This document shows positions 1-10,803 of a stretch of 64,000 bases of DNA, in pieces. The position numbers and the translations under genes are program-made. Source of the DNA: Ornithodoros turicata (Eukaryota; Arthropoda; Arachnida; Ixodida; Argasidae); NCBI RefSeq assembly GCF_037126465.1, contig NC_088204.1, positions 21,148,804 through 21,212,803 on the forward strand, given 5' to 3'. The number at the start of each line of letters is the position of its first letter. The stretch's first letter is position 1. The notes under the pieces are model-generated. The model did no database searches. It saw only the letters and a list, made by a program, of their open reading frames with translations, and was not told where the DNA came from.

Positions 1-341
1 CAGCTGATCTACTGCATTTGTTACGACTAATGGATTTGCTTGCTTAGGGTTTTCATCTCGTGTGCAGTTTTTTTTTTTTTTGGGGGGGGGGGTGAAATTT
101 GCCACTATTTACTGCCGAAAACACAGAATCAACTATAAAACATGTAGTTGGGGTCAACAGCGCGTGCCAGCATAGACCCCCCCCCCCCCCCCCCCAAGCC
201 ACCGCCTCCAACCAATACCCTTTACAGTGCAACCTTCATCCTGGGCATGTTTAAACATTCACATTATTTCTAATGTCGCGTGAAAACGCAGCCTGAGAAC
301 GAGCAAAGCAATTAAATAAAAACAAGTTAAAATAAGTTGAT

Positions 342-900
342 GTACCGTAATTTCACACGTATTAGCCGCGGCTTATGTGCGATTTTTTTTCCCACGGGCG
401 CTCTGTTGCTTATTTGATGACTATTTTTTCCTGGTATTTTCTCCATACGCCGGTTTTAACGAGAGGGCCAACAATGTCTCTGGAACAGCACTGCCCTGCC
501 GATGCACGAACAGTACGTAACAGGGACGGGTCCACATTCGAGTATATTGATTTTCCTGGTGCGTTCCTTTAAGCAGCTTTAACGGAAGTGGTGACAGTGA
601 TTCACGTATTCTGGAAGATGGCCTATCAATCCATAAAAAATGCCCAACAAGGGCACAATCCGATCTTGGTATAACTCTAGAGCTGACCTCCTTTGTTGTA
701 CACTATGCCGACCCTGGAGTATGGACCACAGGGGTTATGGCCTTCTCTGTGGTCTCCTTTGTCGCACAAATCAGTCGTCTTGTATTGCCCGCAGCTTATC
801 TGCAAGTGCGGCTCATGTGCCAGAAAAATTTCAAAACTTTCCTAAAAACGCGTCCTACGGCTTATCTGCCGTGCGGCTTATACGCGTGAAATTACGGTAC
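342..900. mobile_element. Inverted-repeat DNA element, TA-flanked, 0.56 kb
   Basis: Left end GTACCGTAATTTCACACGTA; reverse complement of the right end GTACCGTAATTTCACGCGTA. The arms continue into AGCCGC. With the internal TA taken as the target duplication, the ends are CCGTAATTTCAC, as in Tc1/mariner-related MITEs. The interior is non-coding with GCGGCTTAT/ATCTGC motifs. Confidence 0.72.
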
Positions 901-1103
901 TAATAACGAAATGGCCGTATGGCCTGCTCGGAAGATTCCTTTATGTTTTTGGAAACACAGCAGGCAGCGAGTTTCAGTGAGTGACGCCATAACATCGTTG
1001 TTTGTTTGTTTGTAACGAAAAAAAAAAAAAAAGAGGAGAACATCGTAGTAGAGGGTTCGCAGAAACGTTATCCGCGGCGAAAACACAATAATTCTGTGTG
1101 TGT

Positions 1104-1124
1104 GGGGGGGGGGGGGGGGGGGGG
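1104..1124. repeat. Poly-G tract (21)
   Basis: A pure G run after TGTGTGTGT. It is one of many long G/C tracts in the window (also 177-195, 18442-18470, 28652-28674, 29443-29457, 49905-49925). Confidence 0.9.
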
Positions 1125-1289
1125 CATTTTTTACCAGCTTTGGTTTGTTTTTTTATAACAGTTCCTTCTTTTTCGGGAGTGGGAGGGTAAGTTTTTTGTA
1201 GGACTATTAGGGGTGTGGAGTGAGTGCTAGGAAAAATCCATGGTACCGCTTTCTCTCTTGTGATTTTCAATTGGATCCATTTTGTAAAA

Positions 1290-1600
1290 GCCTTTCATTT
1301 CGCGATCTCAATTTTTCGCGAATCCGGTACATATTCGCGGCCACTGAATTTTGCGAGTTCTGTCATGCTAAAATTCGCGACTCACGATTGGCATACTTCG
1401 CGCTAAGCCACGAGATTACCCACAGCACATTTCGTAGAAGCAACATTGCGCATGCGTGCTTGTACTGTAGAGCAGTTCAAATGCTTGACAGTAACTTGTA
1501 ACAATATCCAACTGTGAAGATAAAGTTTGCGAAGTGACAAATCTCGTCGGACATTTCCACGGGCCCTCAACATTCGCGAAAATTAAAGACTCGCGACCAA
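1290..1600. repeat. Cluster of TTCGCG-type motifs
   Basis: TTCGCG or a one-base variant occurs near 1299, 1315, 1335, 1349, 1373, 1398, 1575 and 1590, often in AAATTCGCGA context. Spacing is irregular. It looks like a degraded inverted or satellite-type repeat. Confidence 0.45.
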
Positions 1601-2004
1601 ACTATTCAGGCTGCGGCACAAAAGGTAACATAACGCAACACAATAACTACACTTCGTGTGCGTACACGAACATGAAAGATCGGGATACGGTACGGCAGTC
1701 ATTGGTTCGCAGTCGGCAGTTCGATCAGCGTGCTTGGCCGGTAATCAAGAGGCGGTGGCACACTGTAAAAAATCTGTAATTTTACACGCAAGTGACTCCT
1801 ATAACTCTGTTGCCGACATACGTGCCGTAAAGTAGGTATTGCAAAAAAAAAAAAAAAATGTTTGAATGCACACTGCACAGCTCCCCTGAGAGAAAAGAGA
1901 GCCACTTACATTAAAGGGATATTAAACTGCGAAAACCCAGTCCGGAACTATGCAGTGTGCGCTCCGAACGGATCTTGTGCAGCATATAGGTTACGGTACA
2001 TATG

Positions 2005-2282
2005 CACACTAAGAAAAAAGGGTGTGAAAAGGTGGTAGCTTCTATGGCTGCCACCTAGGTCAACATAGCGTCCGATAAAGGGTGGAAAAGGGTTGAAAAA
2101 ACAATTATCACCTATCCAAATTGCTACAAAAAGGCATACGCCCTCTCGCTCACCGAATCGGAAGCGGTAACCCTATCATTCGTAGGTAGCAGGCAGAACT
2201 TTGCAACCTTTTATGCACGACATATGAGACAACCATTACATCCTAAAAGGTGGAACTGCTCCACCCTTTTTTCTACGAGTGC
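2005..2282. mobile_element. Foldback element (AAGAAAAAAGGGTG ends)
   Basis: The left CACTAAGAAAAAAGGGTG pairs with the right end CACCCTTTTTTCTACGAGTG. A related design with different sequence lies at 20178-20706. Confidence 0.55.
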
Positions 2283-2424
2283 GCCGGCAACAGGGGTTAG
2301 CGGTCACTTGTGAAGTAAAATTACGGATATTTTTATTTTTTCTTACAGTGCAACGATTTACCCCGATCGCACCACAGCGGTTTATCCAGACCCCCCACCC
2401 CACCCACCCACACGCAGTTTTTAG

Positions 2425-2640
2425 ACGCTGTCTCTCTTCTTCAAGAAGCCTGACAATTCGAAGCAGCGTCCTATATTGGTCTCCTCAACACGATTTGTCC
2501 AATCAGTCTGAGAGATCGTTTGAGGAAACCAATAGGACTCCGCTCCCCGTTGTAGCGCTTCTTGGAGAACGAGAGGATAGAGAGAAGTGGCGGTTTCGTT
2601 CGTGCAAAAAATCATGAACGTTCCTTTTGTGTTCCTTTTA
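2425..2640. mobile_element. Copy of the AGGGACACT foldback family (core)
   Basis: It contains the inverted core CTCTTCTTCAAGAAGCCTGA ... CGCTTCTTGGAGAACGAGAG and the GAGATCGTTTGA block, shared with 7160-7605 and 21125-21465. Confidence 0.55.
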
Positions 2641-2649
2641 AAGCTGTTA

Positions 2650-3530
2650 CAATGGAACAGGCCTTCCCTCGTGCATGCGCGATTCTGCACTAACCACTGG
2701 GCGTGGGTTCGATTCGCGCCGCTCTCTGGCTCCTTCGATATCAGTCCTGTCCTCGTTTCTTTCTTCCTTTTTTTTTTGTATGTTTTTAAGATTGCATTTT
2801 TAAAGTTTGTTTGATAAGAGAGTTGATTTTTCTACACTGCAAAAACAAAAAAAGGAGAACGAATATTTGCAATTCGGAATAAGGTGGCCAGTAAACAGTA
2901 AAACCGGAAATAATAACGTCCTTCGTGTGTCTCCGTGTTTGAAACAGGAACCTTTTCTATATATAATATATAAAAAATAGTGATTACACGACTACGACAA
3001 AAAAAATGACACGTTCCGGTTTCATTAAGTCATGTCCTTTTACGGCGTATATATAGTTAAAAGAACAAAAGTTGTCGCCAATGACACTTCCGCACTCGAC
3101 GCGGTAACATACCCCAATCTAGAACGGCACCGCACCAAATGTAGGTAGATTCATCCGGCCCGAGATTAGGTCTGCCTCAGAAAAGAAAAAAAAAAAAAAA
3201 ACGAAAAAGAAAAAGGTGACGAGAAACGAAGACAAAAACACGGGACGCGGAGACGACGCGTTCCACGTGTGGGCCGTCCCACCTTTTCTATTTACCGGGG
3301 CAGCGCGAATACTGTTTGGATTCCAGAGGGTTCGGGAATTGGGCTGGAAATGATTCGGTCTATGTAACGTATACGTTAGCGTGGAAAAGGTGGGGGTGGG
3401 GTGAGGGGGATGAGAGTCCGGCCAATCGTGAAGTGTAAGTTACCAACTCCCTGGTCAGTGTGGTAAGTATTTTTCTCTCTCTCTCTCTCTCTTTTCTAGT
3501 GACTTCAACGGATAGGCTTCTTGGGACAGA
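2650..3530. other. No gene seen
   Basis: AT-rich sequence with A/T tracts, one tRNA-B-box-like GGTTCGATTC at 2707 and a (CT)n microsatellite at 3474-3492. Open frames here have no conserved motif. Confidence 0.5.
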
Positions 3531-3534
3531 GAGA

Positions 3535-3660
3535 AGACAGAAAACGTAAATTGAGGTTTCCTTGGCGCTCAAATCGCGAACGACGCAGCTGACGTATACG
3601 AAGCCTGTTCCTTTTGTATTGCTGTCAAAGTAATGACATCTTTCATTCGACGTGGAGAAG
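3535..3660. mobile_element. Arm fragment of the AGGGACACT foldback family
   Basis: GTTCCTTTTGTATTGCTGTC AAAGTAATG and the following TTCATTCGACGTGG match one arm of the copies at 7500-7590 and 21130-21200. Confidence 0.5.
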
Positions 3661-3949
3661 TTGTTAAGCAAATGATGAACAGGTGTTGCAATCACCTTGC
3701 GTGCGCATTGTACAACGACCACACAGGACATTTCTCCTCCACGCTCGCGTGTAGAACAGGACACGACTGTGAAAGAATCACAGTAATTAATCGAACTGTA
3801 TTCATACTGCCTAAACACGTTTTTTCTTTTTTTAAGAATAAGCAGTCGTATTAATTGCACCTTGCTCGCTAATTTAGGCGTTAGATGAAACCATACACTC
3901 TAAAAACAGAAGTTCACCGCATAGCACGCTGTGCGCCAATCATTGCCAC

Positions 3950-4500
3950 GGATGATAGGGTTATCGGTCGTGGTCGGAAGACAGAGGGAAGAGTACGTCT
4001 TTTTGTGGCAATTTTCATATATCCAAACTGCCACAAAAAGGCGCACGCCCCCTCTCTCTCTCTTTTGGAATCAGAAGCGACAATTCTATATCATTCGTGG
4101 CAATGGTTGGCGCTCAGCGTGCTCTGCGCTGAGTGTAGCCAACCACCATCCCAAATGACACCGTCCTCTCCCCTGATCTGTTGAAAACGGGAGGCGTACG
4201 CCTTTTTGTGACACTTATGCAGTTATGTTAATCCTCACAAAAAAGCGATACGCCCCGCGCTTTTCACAAATCAAGAGTGATAGAGGTATCATTCTATGCA
4301 ATGATGGAAGAAAAGTAGCCGAAGCTCTTTGGCTGCACGTAGAACATGTGTTTATACGTCCCAAACGTCGCCACACCAGCACTGGACAGCGCAATGCAAT
4401 GGTTCGCCTTCAGCGTGCTAAGCGGCGTGCTAAGTTCTGTATTAAGAGTGCAGATAATATTTCTCCGTGGATGAAGCGTACTAATATTTCACAACGTCAA
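3950..4500. repeat. Mosaic of short inverted pieces around GCGYACGCC
   Basis: TTTTTGTGGCAATTTT and AACTGCCACAAAAAGGCG are inverted partners, followed by a hairpin at 4105-4144 (GGTTGGCGCTCAGCG arm). A second pair flanks 4200-4260. GTAGCCGAAGCTCTTTGG at 4317 recurs at 61500, and similar pieces occur at 2110-2190. Confidence 0.45.
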
Positions 4501-4795
4501 CTTACTGCATGGCCTCGGTGAAGGGCATTCCCTGTTATCAAACAGTGGTAAAAAAGAACTTCACCGCATGACGCGCTTCTGTAGCCAGCTATCACCCCGA
4601 GCGCCATCGTCGAAATCCCCCTGGTCTGACGTGAGGCACCCGCTTACTTTTCAAACGGCAGATAGTCTTTCTTTCTTTCTTCTTTTTTTTTTTTTTGTTT
4701 GACGTTCTCTCAATCAGTATACCTTAGACACGTTCAGTACATTTGCCGCTACAGGTAACATAAAACAGAAGAGGTGATCTTTTTTTTCATTTTTG

Positions 4796-5072
4796 CGTTA
4801 GCGCCGCGAAGCAACTGTAGCTATTAGTGGCGCACAGACGTGGACAGATGGGGAGAGGACAACATGAAGGAGTGGGAGACAGCGGGGGATTAATATGCGT
4901 CCTGGGCCGACTTCAAGGGGAACTGTGCCGACATTCGTCTGGAAAGCCTGCCGGCAAACCCAGGAAAAACCCCAGACAGCACGGCCGGTATGGCGATTCG
5001 AACCCGTGTCACCTTCCAGTCTCGGAGTGGAAAGCGATCCTTCTAACCACTATATGCCACGGGAACTGGTAG
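4796..5072 (-). mobile_element. tRNA-derived SINE (tick Ruka-like), near full length
   Basis: In minus orientation the tRNA-like head has a B box (GGTTCGAATCGCC), then the GGTTTTTCCTGGGTTTGCCG segment, then the conserved tail GTTGCTTCGCGGCGCTAAC. Its RNA would be made by pol III from the internal A/B boxes. Ruka identity is from memory of the tick SINE. Confidence 0.8.
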
Positions 5073-5329
5073 GTGCGATCTCAGAAGATTTAAACCATGG
5101 CACAGTTTGAGTTTTTTTTTTTTTTTCAGAAAATTAAAATTAAAACAGTACCGGCAACACTGTGTCGAAGTGGTCACCACGCATTGCTCGTCAAGTATGA
5201 TGGCAACACTACATTGCACGCGGACAACACTGGGTTTAAAACGAAAGACGTTGACTACGTGTCGGCTACGTAGCCATTAGGACCAGCGAGTCAGTTCGGG
5301 GAAACATAGATCACGGTTGCTTGACGAAT

Positions 5330-5636
5330 AGACCTCTCTCCCTGTTTATAAACAAATGACGTCATATAGTGTTCGACAGCGCCACCATTTTGGCAGAGTT
5401 GAACTATGCTCGAGACGAACAAGGTCGCGCCTGAAAGCCACGATCTTGAGGGGATTACGATGGTCCCTGAAAAGGACGCGACTTTCGGTATTACTTTTTG
5501 TTTTTGTTTTTTGTTTTTTTTTCAGTAGGAGGCAGCGAACAAGTATCCATTCGTGGAACCCAGCCCTCCCCTTCCGATTTGTTTCGGTTTCAGTCTGCCT
5601 GCCAACGTCATGATGACGTTTCTCGGGTAGAGGTCT
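5330..5636. mobile_element. Non-autonomous element with AGACCTCT ends (long copy)
   Basis: The ends are AGACCTCT and AGAGGTCT. It shares GGAGGCAGCGAACAAGT, TCGTGGAACCCAGCCCT and GTCATGATGACGTTTCTC with the shorter copy at 18477-18657. Confidence 0.65.
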
Positions 5637-5639
5637 GTT

Positions 5640-6600
5640 GTGCGGATTATTTGGCACCAGACGTCGCCCCGAGCCGTACGTTCTTTATGCGTTCTCTGTC
5701 ACATTCGTAACTTGTTGCCCCTGGGTTTACAAGCAACAAGCTGGTAAACTACGCCGTCAACGTAAAGTGCAGGCGAAGTTTCACAAACGCCGATTAACAT
5801 TCGAACCGAGATCAACGCTGTCCCTTTACAGGAATTTAACGCATAACTCCGCTTCACTAAAGGGAGTTATTGTTACTGAACCATTCATAACGTCACCAAC
5901 TAGCGTTTGTAAAAAAAAAAAATTGAGTGTTCACTTCAAGTTTTAGTAACCCTCGATCTCGGTTCAACGTTAACCAGCGTTGGTCTAATACGTCCTCGAA
6001 CCCGTACACCACGCGCTACAAGACCAGACGGCCAATAAGTAGAAGTCTTCTTTTGAGGACGTCCTTAAGCACATACCACGAAGCAACCCAGTCAGCTGAC
6101 TTAGTCACCATCACGAAGATGAGGATGTCTAGAATGGAACCAGTTCCCGCATATGCCTCCCAGCGTAATTGGAGGCGAATCCAAAATAGCGCGCGCACGC
6201 GTAAGCACCATATAGGCAACACTGGTGAAAGCGGAGGTTATATGCTTGCCCAACATGCGGAAAAGACTAACATGAACTGGTTAACGGGAATGTGGTCTCG
6301 TTAGCCCTCCAATGCAGATCTCCCTGGGGGAGCGAAGGTTAACTAGTTGCTTCCAAACTTACATGGCGGAGAGAGAGCGTCATACGACGACGCGGTATGG
6401 CGATATGAGCCAATTACTAACGCATGCGAAAGGTGACGTGAGATACAGAGTCGTAGTGACGTCAGAATGCTATCGCTAGGCTGTGCGATAGTTTTGTTGC
6501 TGTCCTGGCTAGGACAATAATAAGAGTGGTGATATAATTCCATTTGTACGTGTACGTGTGAAAAAGGTCGGGGAATAATAGACCTTTTTAGAAAAGCAAG
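5640..6600. other. No gene seen
   Basis: Mixed sequence with open frames up to 125 codons, but none has a recognisable motif, conserved splice pair or biased codon use. Confidence 0.5.
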
Positions 6601-6872
6601 CGCCACCTGTGGCACGCAAGGCAACAGGCATTAGGATGACCGCTTTCCACGCTGAGGCTGGAGGTGAAGCGGGTTCGAATCCCCACACCGGCTGTGCTAA
6701 GGGTTTCCCTGGGTTTTCCGGCAGACTTTCCAAACGAACGTCGGCACAGTTTCCCCTGAAGTCGGCCCAGGACGCATACTAACCTCTACTTGTCCCCCAC
6801 TCCTTCCAGCTGTCCTCTCTGTCCACACCTGTACGCCGCTCATGGTCACAGTTGCTTCGCGGCGCTAACACG

Positions 6873-6917
<45 letters not shown>
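6601..6917 (+). mobile_element. tRNA-derived SINE (tick Ruka-like), complete, with (AAT)n tail
   Basis: The plus-oriented head contains the B box GGTTCGAATCC (6673), then GGGTTTTCCGGCAGACTTTC, and ends GCTTCGCGGCGCTAACACGG followed by an (AAT)n tail of about 14 units at 6873-6916. The long tail suggests a young copy. Confidence 0.85.
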
Positions 6918-6918
<1 letters not shown>

Positions 6919-7065
6919 GAATATCATTGCCAGGTGCACTAAGTCATACCAGTTTTCAATACAAGTCCTTACACATACAGAACAGGATTAATGAAGGCGT
7001 ATCAAACGGCCGACCAAGTGGAAATCGAGTGAAATTCGATACGGCGAGTCTTACACGATGACAAG

Positions 7066-7102
7066 TGAAATGAAATGAAATGAAATGAAATGAAATGAAA
7101 TG
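7066..7102. repeat. (TGAAA)n microsatellite
   Basis: About eight perfect TGAAA units. Confidence 0.9.
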
Positions 7103-7159
7103 CCTTATTTCCACATCGTATACTGTGGCGACAGACCGCGAGAAAAAGTCACCATAGTG

Positions 7160-7605
7160 ACTCTGTGCACACTGCACGATGCCATCGAGATTTTACATCG
7201 AAGCTCATCGCGGACCTTGAGAGCAATACAAAAGGAACGGGATCCATCGGTTGCGTCGTCCGTGATTTACGAGCGAAAGATGCCGCAACGTATACGCTTT
7301 CCCACTCCTTCTCAAGAAGCGTGACAATGCGGAGCGTGCTCTCATTGGTCCCCTCTAAGGATCTATCCAATCATAGCGGGAGATCGTTTGAGCGAAACCA
7401 ATCCGAGGCCTCTCCGCACTGTCGCGCTTCTTGAGAAGGAGAGTGAGAGAGAAATCGTAACTTGCATTTTTTTTTCTATCGATCTTAAATCATAATTCAT
7501 AAATCACGAACAACGCAACGGACGACTCCCGTTCCTTTTGTGTTTGTGCCAAAGTAACGGAATCTTCCATTTCGTGAGGAGATACTTTTTCGCACTTCAG
7601 TGTCC
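7160..7605. mobile_element. AGGGACACT foldback family, most complete copy
   Basis: The right end (reverse complement) runs AGGGACACTGAAGTGCGAAA, then CCGTTACTTTGGCACAAACA and AAAGGAACGGGAG. The left arm carries GAGAGCAATACAAAAGGAAC and GGGATCCATCGG in inverted register. The centre holds AGAAGCGTGACAATGCGGAG pairing with TCCGCACTGTCGCGCTTCTT. Confidence 0.7.
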
Positions 7606-8845
7606 CTTTTCAGATGAGATATGAGTAATGCTCAGCGTTTTCGGCTTTTATTTTTGGGCGGATTCTGCGTATGTTTATTGATTTCACAAAATCGGCGTTT
7701 TTCGACGTTTTCCTGACGTGTACATGGTTTTTTTCCCGACAGTTATCAGCGAATAGAAAGCGCAATGTAATTTCCGCACGACGCTCATTCAACATGGCGT
7801 TCTTCGCTGCGGAGGCGCTTTACGGCTAACAGAAAACAGAAACAGAAATAGAACAGAAACAGAAACAAAAAATGTCCGTTTACGAAAAAGTAAACGGACA
7901 TTTTTCACAACCATCGTATTTCTGTATATGGTTTTCTGGTCTGCATCAACAACTTCATAGGCATGTGCAGCAATTTATCTCTGTCATGTCTTGGAATGTC
8001 GACTCTGCATTCGGTGCTTTTCGATTAAAACCGAATAAGGGAAAATTTACCCGGAGTATGTTTTCGGTGGTTTTCGATTAAAACCGAAAAACTCGGAACC
8101 CTATAGATATAAGACAGATCTGGACCGGCCACAAAGCCACGAGAGCCGGTGTACCGCCAAACTAGTGGATGAAATTGGATTAAGCTCGGAAGCAGGAGCC
8201 ACGTACCGCAACGAGGAGAAGGACGACGCAGGTGCAATAACCCCGTCGTGTTGTTGTAGCAGCAGGAGCAACAGATACTTCAGCGGAGAAGTGGCATCAC
8301 CAGCTGGCACGCTCATGAAGCGTGACACAGTTTGTACACCAGATGCTCCCTATAGCGCTTTTGTCGACGAACAGACGGCGGAGTGCGGTTAATAAAGATA
8401 GATGCGCAACAACTTCCACTGTTCTGATCTGAACGACTGGTTTGCAAGCCCATATACAGCCATTATTAGCGAATTTTGACTGAGCCGAAAAAAATTCCTA
8501 AAACTTTTGATCCCACAAAAATATAAACGTTCTGGACAAATAAATACATAGACGAAGCCAAAACTCTGTTTAGTCGTTCTAGTCAACCGGTCCTTTTAAC
8601 AGATCCGCTTTTATGCAGATACACCCAGTGTTGCTGTGAACCACTACTGTGTCGGCAACAACAACAACGAAAGCACATTTGTGTTATCTGAGAATCGTAA
8701 GTATGTGCTTGCTTTTAACCCGTGGCAATCTCCTAAAAATTCACTTTCCTGGACCGGTTCTAACCGAAACTTTGCGATGCTGCGGAGCTGAACCCGAACC
8801 GTACCATTATGCCTGAATCTGAACCCCCCCCCCCAAAAAAAAACG
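7606..8845. other. No gene; AACCGAAAA-type repeats and a perfect hairpin
   Basis: 7868-7905 is a perfect 16-bp hairpin (AAAAATGTCCGTTTAC, loop GAAAAA). TTTTCGATTAAAACCGAA occurs twice (near 8018 and 8071). The rest shows no conserved coding. Confidence 0.6.
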
Positions 8846-8925
8846 GTTCCGGTAACTCTCTCCATCTGTGCACGTCTGTACGCCGCTTAAGCCGCAGTTG
8901 CTTCGCGGCGCTAACACTAAAGAAA
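8846..8925 (+). mobile_element. SINE fragment (3' part)
   Basis: CTCTCTCCATCTGTGCACGT through GTTGCTTCGCGGCGCTAACA is the tail portion of the SINE at 6601-6917. The tRNA head is missing. Confidence 0.8.
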
Positions 8926-9015
8926 TTTAGAAATCTCCACCGCAAGCGCAGATTTGCGCCTGTGGTTGACCGAAACTTGTTATATTATTTTTGTGCCAAA
9001 CAAGTAAAATGTATA

Positions 9016-9115
9016 CAGTCAAACTCCTTTATAGCGAACACCTTTTTAACGAAAATACCTTTACTGCAAATTTTTTTTGCTGTCCCCTGAGTTTCGTTGC
9101 AAAGGAGTTTGACTG
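9016..9115. mobile_element. Pogo/Tigger-like MITE, 100 bp, TA-flanked
   Basis: It starts CAGTCAAACTCCTTTATAGC after TA (9014-9015) and ends with the reverse complement CAGTCAAACTCCTTTGCAAC before TA (9116-9117). The CAGTC ends plus the TA duplication suggest the pogo/Tigger group. A second copy is at 39433-39608. Confidence 0.85.
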
Positions 9116-9117
9116 TA

Positions 9118-10182
9118 CACGATTATTTGTCCTCTAATGCCCGATCAATCCAAGTCGAGCAAGGGCGAAAATTTCCGTTTTTCCAATTACAAAAAAGGAC
9201 CCCAGAACTCAATGATTACTGAAGACACTGCCCTTGTGACCAGCGTATAAGACATCTGCATGCAAAAACAAAAGACTATGGACCAATCACTGTCCGGGAA
9301 GGTTTCTGACGTATCAAGACCCTCCACCACCTCCACAAATTAAAACGGACAGTAGCATTGAGTGCCGGAGAATTCCACGCTGAAAACGTCGTTAGCCGCT
9401 CGTCAGGAGACGAGGACCCCATTCTCACACAGACGTATAGTCAGCTCTCTTTGCATCACCGACAAAACGGTACTACGACGAGACAACCGGCGATTATGAC
9501 GTCACAAAATTCAATCAGCGCTGCGCTGACACCGCTCCTGACGCACAGCTGTACCCCCAACGGCGCAAGGCATGACGAACCTTCCACTCTATTGTCTTTC
9601 GCGGATGGCCCTCATTCTAACACGGAAGACGTACAAATAAGAATACACACTTAGGGAGGGCAGGAGTGGCTTAGAATAGAGCTCCCGTGCGGTGGCGACA
9701 CGACGGGGTTATTATTACGAACGTCTGCAGGAAACGGTGTTTACACAATTATGAGATGAAAGCGGTCAGGTCATGGAACAGTTAGTACCTCCTGTTATAT
9801 ACTTGGCCTTTCATGATGGACGGAAAGCGCACTCTGGGTATTAAGAAATATGCAAGTTTTAGACTATCTAGATTGTGCTCGAGACTGTCGTTGCTAACAT
9901 AAAAGAAAAAACGGCTTGTTACAGTCTGAACTGTTGTTTGACTGAACACGGTCAGAGTTCTGACTAATAGGCACTGACGTATCGGTATAACACACACGTC
10001 AATAAGCTGATATTCTGCGTGCGACGGTACACTCGTAAAACGGTCACTTCTAATGGAGGTAAAAAATGTTGAACATGAAAGAACTGATGTTCTGAGGCTG
10101 GAACAACATAGAAGGGACAAATACATACAAAGCCTCAATTTGCCTGAGAAATTAACGATGAAAGATGAAAGTCACTGAAAAG
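9118..10182. other. No gene seen
   Basis: Unremarkable sequence; the open frames at 9358-9654 and 9782-10138 show no conserved pattern. Confidence 0.45.
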
Positions 10183-10185
10183 GTT

Positions 10186-10258
10186 AGCCAGCTGTAGGAC
10201 TCGAACCCACATCTTCTGGATTGCCAGTCCAGGGCTCTACCAATTGACCTAAGCTAAC
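10186..10258 (-). tRNA. tRNA-Ala(GGC)-like structure, probably tRNA-derived repeat
   Basis: 73 nt fold as a cloverleaf: acceptor GTTAGCT/AGCTGGC (7 bp with two G-U pairs), D stem with one mismatch, anticodon stem CTGGA/TCCAG around CTGGCAA (anticodon GGC), T arm GTGGG-TTCGAGT-CCTAC. The B box GGTTCGAGTCC is perfect. A TTTT follows the 3' end. GGC is not the normal eukaryotic Ala anticodon, the D stem is flawed, and the flanks are inverted repeats, so a mobile pseudo-tRNA is more likely than a working gene. Confidence 0.45.
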
Positions 10259-10295
10259 ACACCTTCTCAGTGACTTCCAGGGTGCGTTATCTGAA

Positions 10296-10385
10296 GATGT
10301 ATATGCGTTTTTACCTCTAAAAGTAAAAGGTACATTCTCAAAACGGGTCACCTCTCACGTTACCTCTGAGAACGGTTAACTCCTG
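10296..10385. repeat. Inverted partner of 11205-11290
   Basis: TATATGCGTTTTTACCTCTA AAAGTAAAAG here and, inverted, CTTTTACTTTTAGAGGTAAA AACGCATATA at 11210. Together they bracket about 0.9 kb (10296-11290), which may be one inserted unit. Confidence 0.6.
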
Positions 10386-10803
10386 CTGTAGAGGTTACAT
10401 AATCGGTAACGAGCTTAGACGAAACTCTCTGATGGCCAGAGGTTACAGGCGGCGTTATGATCACCCGGAGGAGATACACGATCACAACGCGCTCGATGTA
10501 ACCCGTAGAACAGACTGTTACTCGTAAACAGGACAAGCTTATGACCGTTCTGTGTGCACTGTGTCAGCGGAATACTTTCAGGTTTCTGCCGCGAGACGAA
10601 GTAGTCGCACCATATTTCATAAACCTCTGTGCACAAAACATTACCGCGTACACAGCGCAGAGAAAGAGCAGATTTGAGAATTAATTTCGATGTATTTTTG
10701 GCATACGTTCGATCTTGCCAGCCAAACACATCCCGGTACTACGCGGCGTTGCGCAATGTCGTGTCAATGCTCGGTTACGCTAGATAGAGGTTATCTTATA
10801 TAG

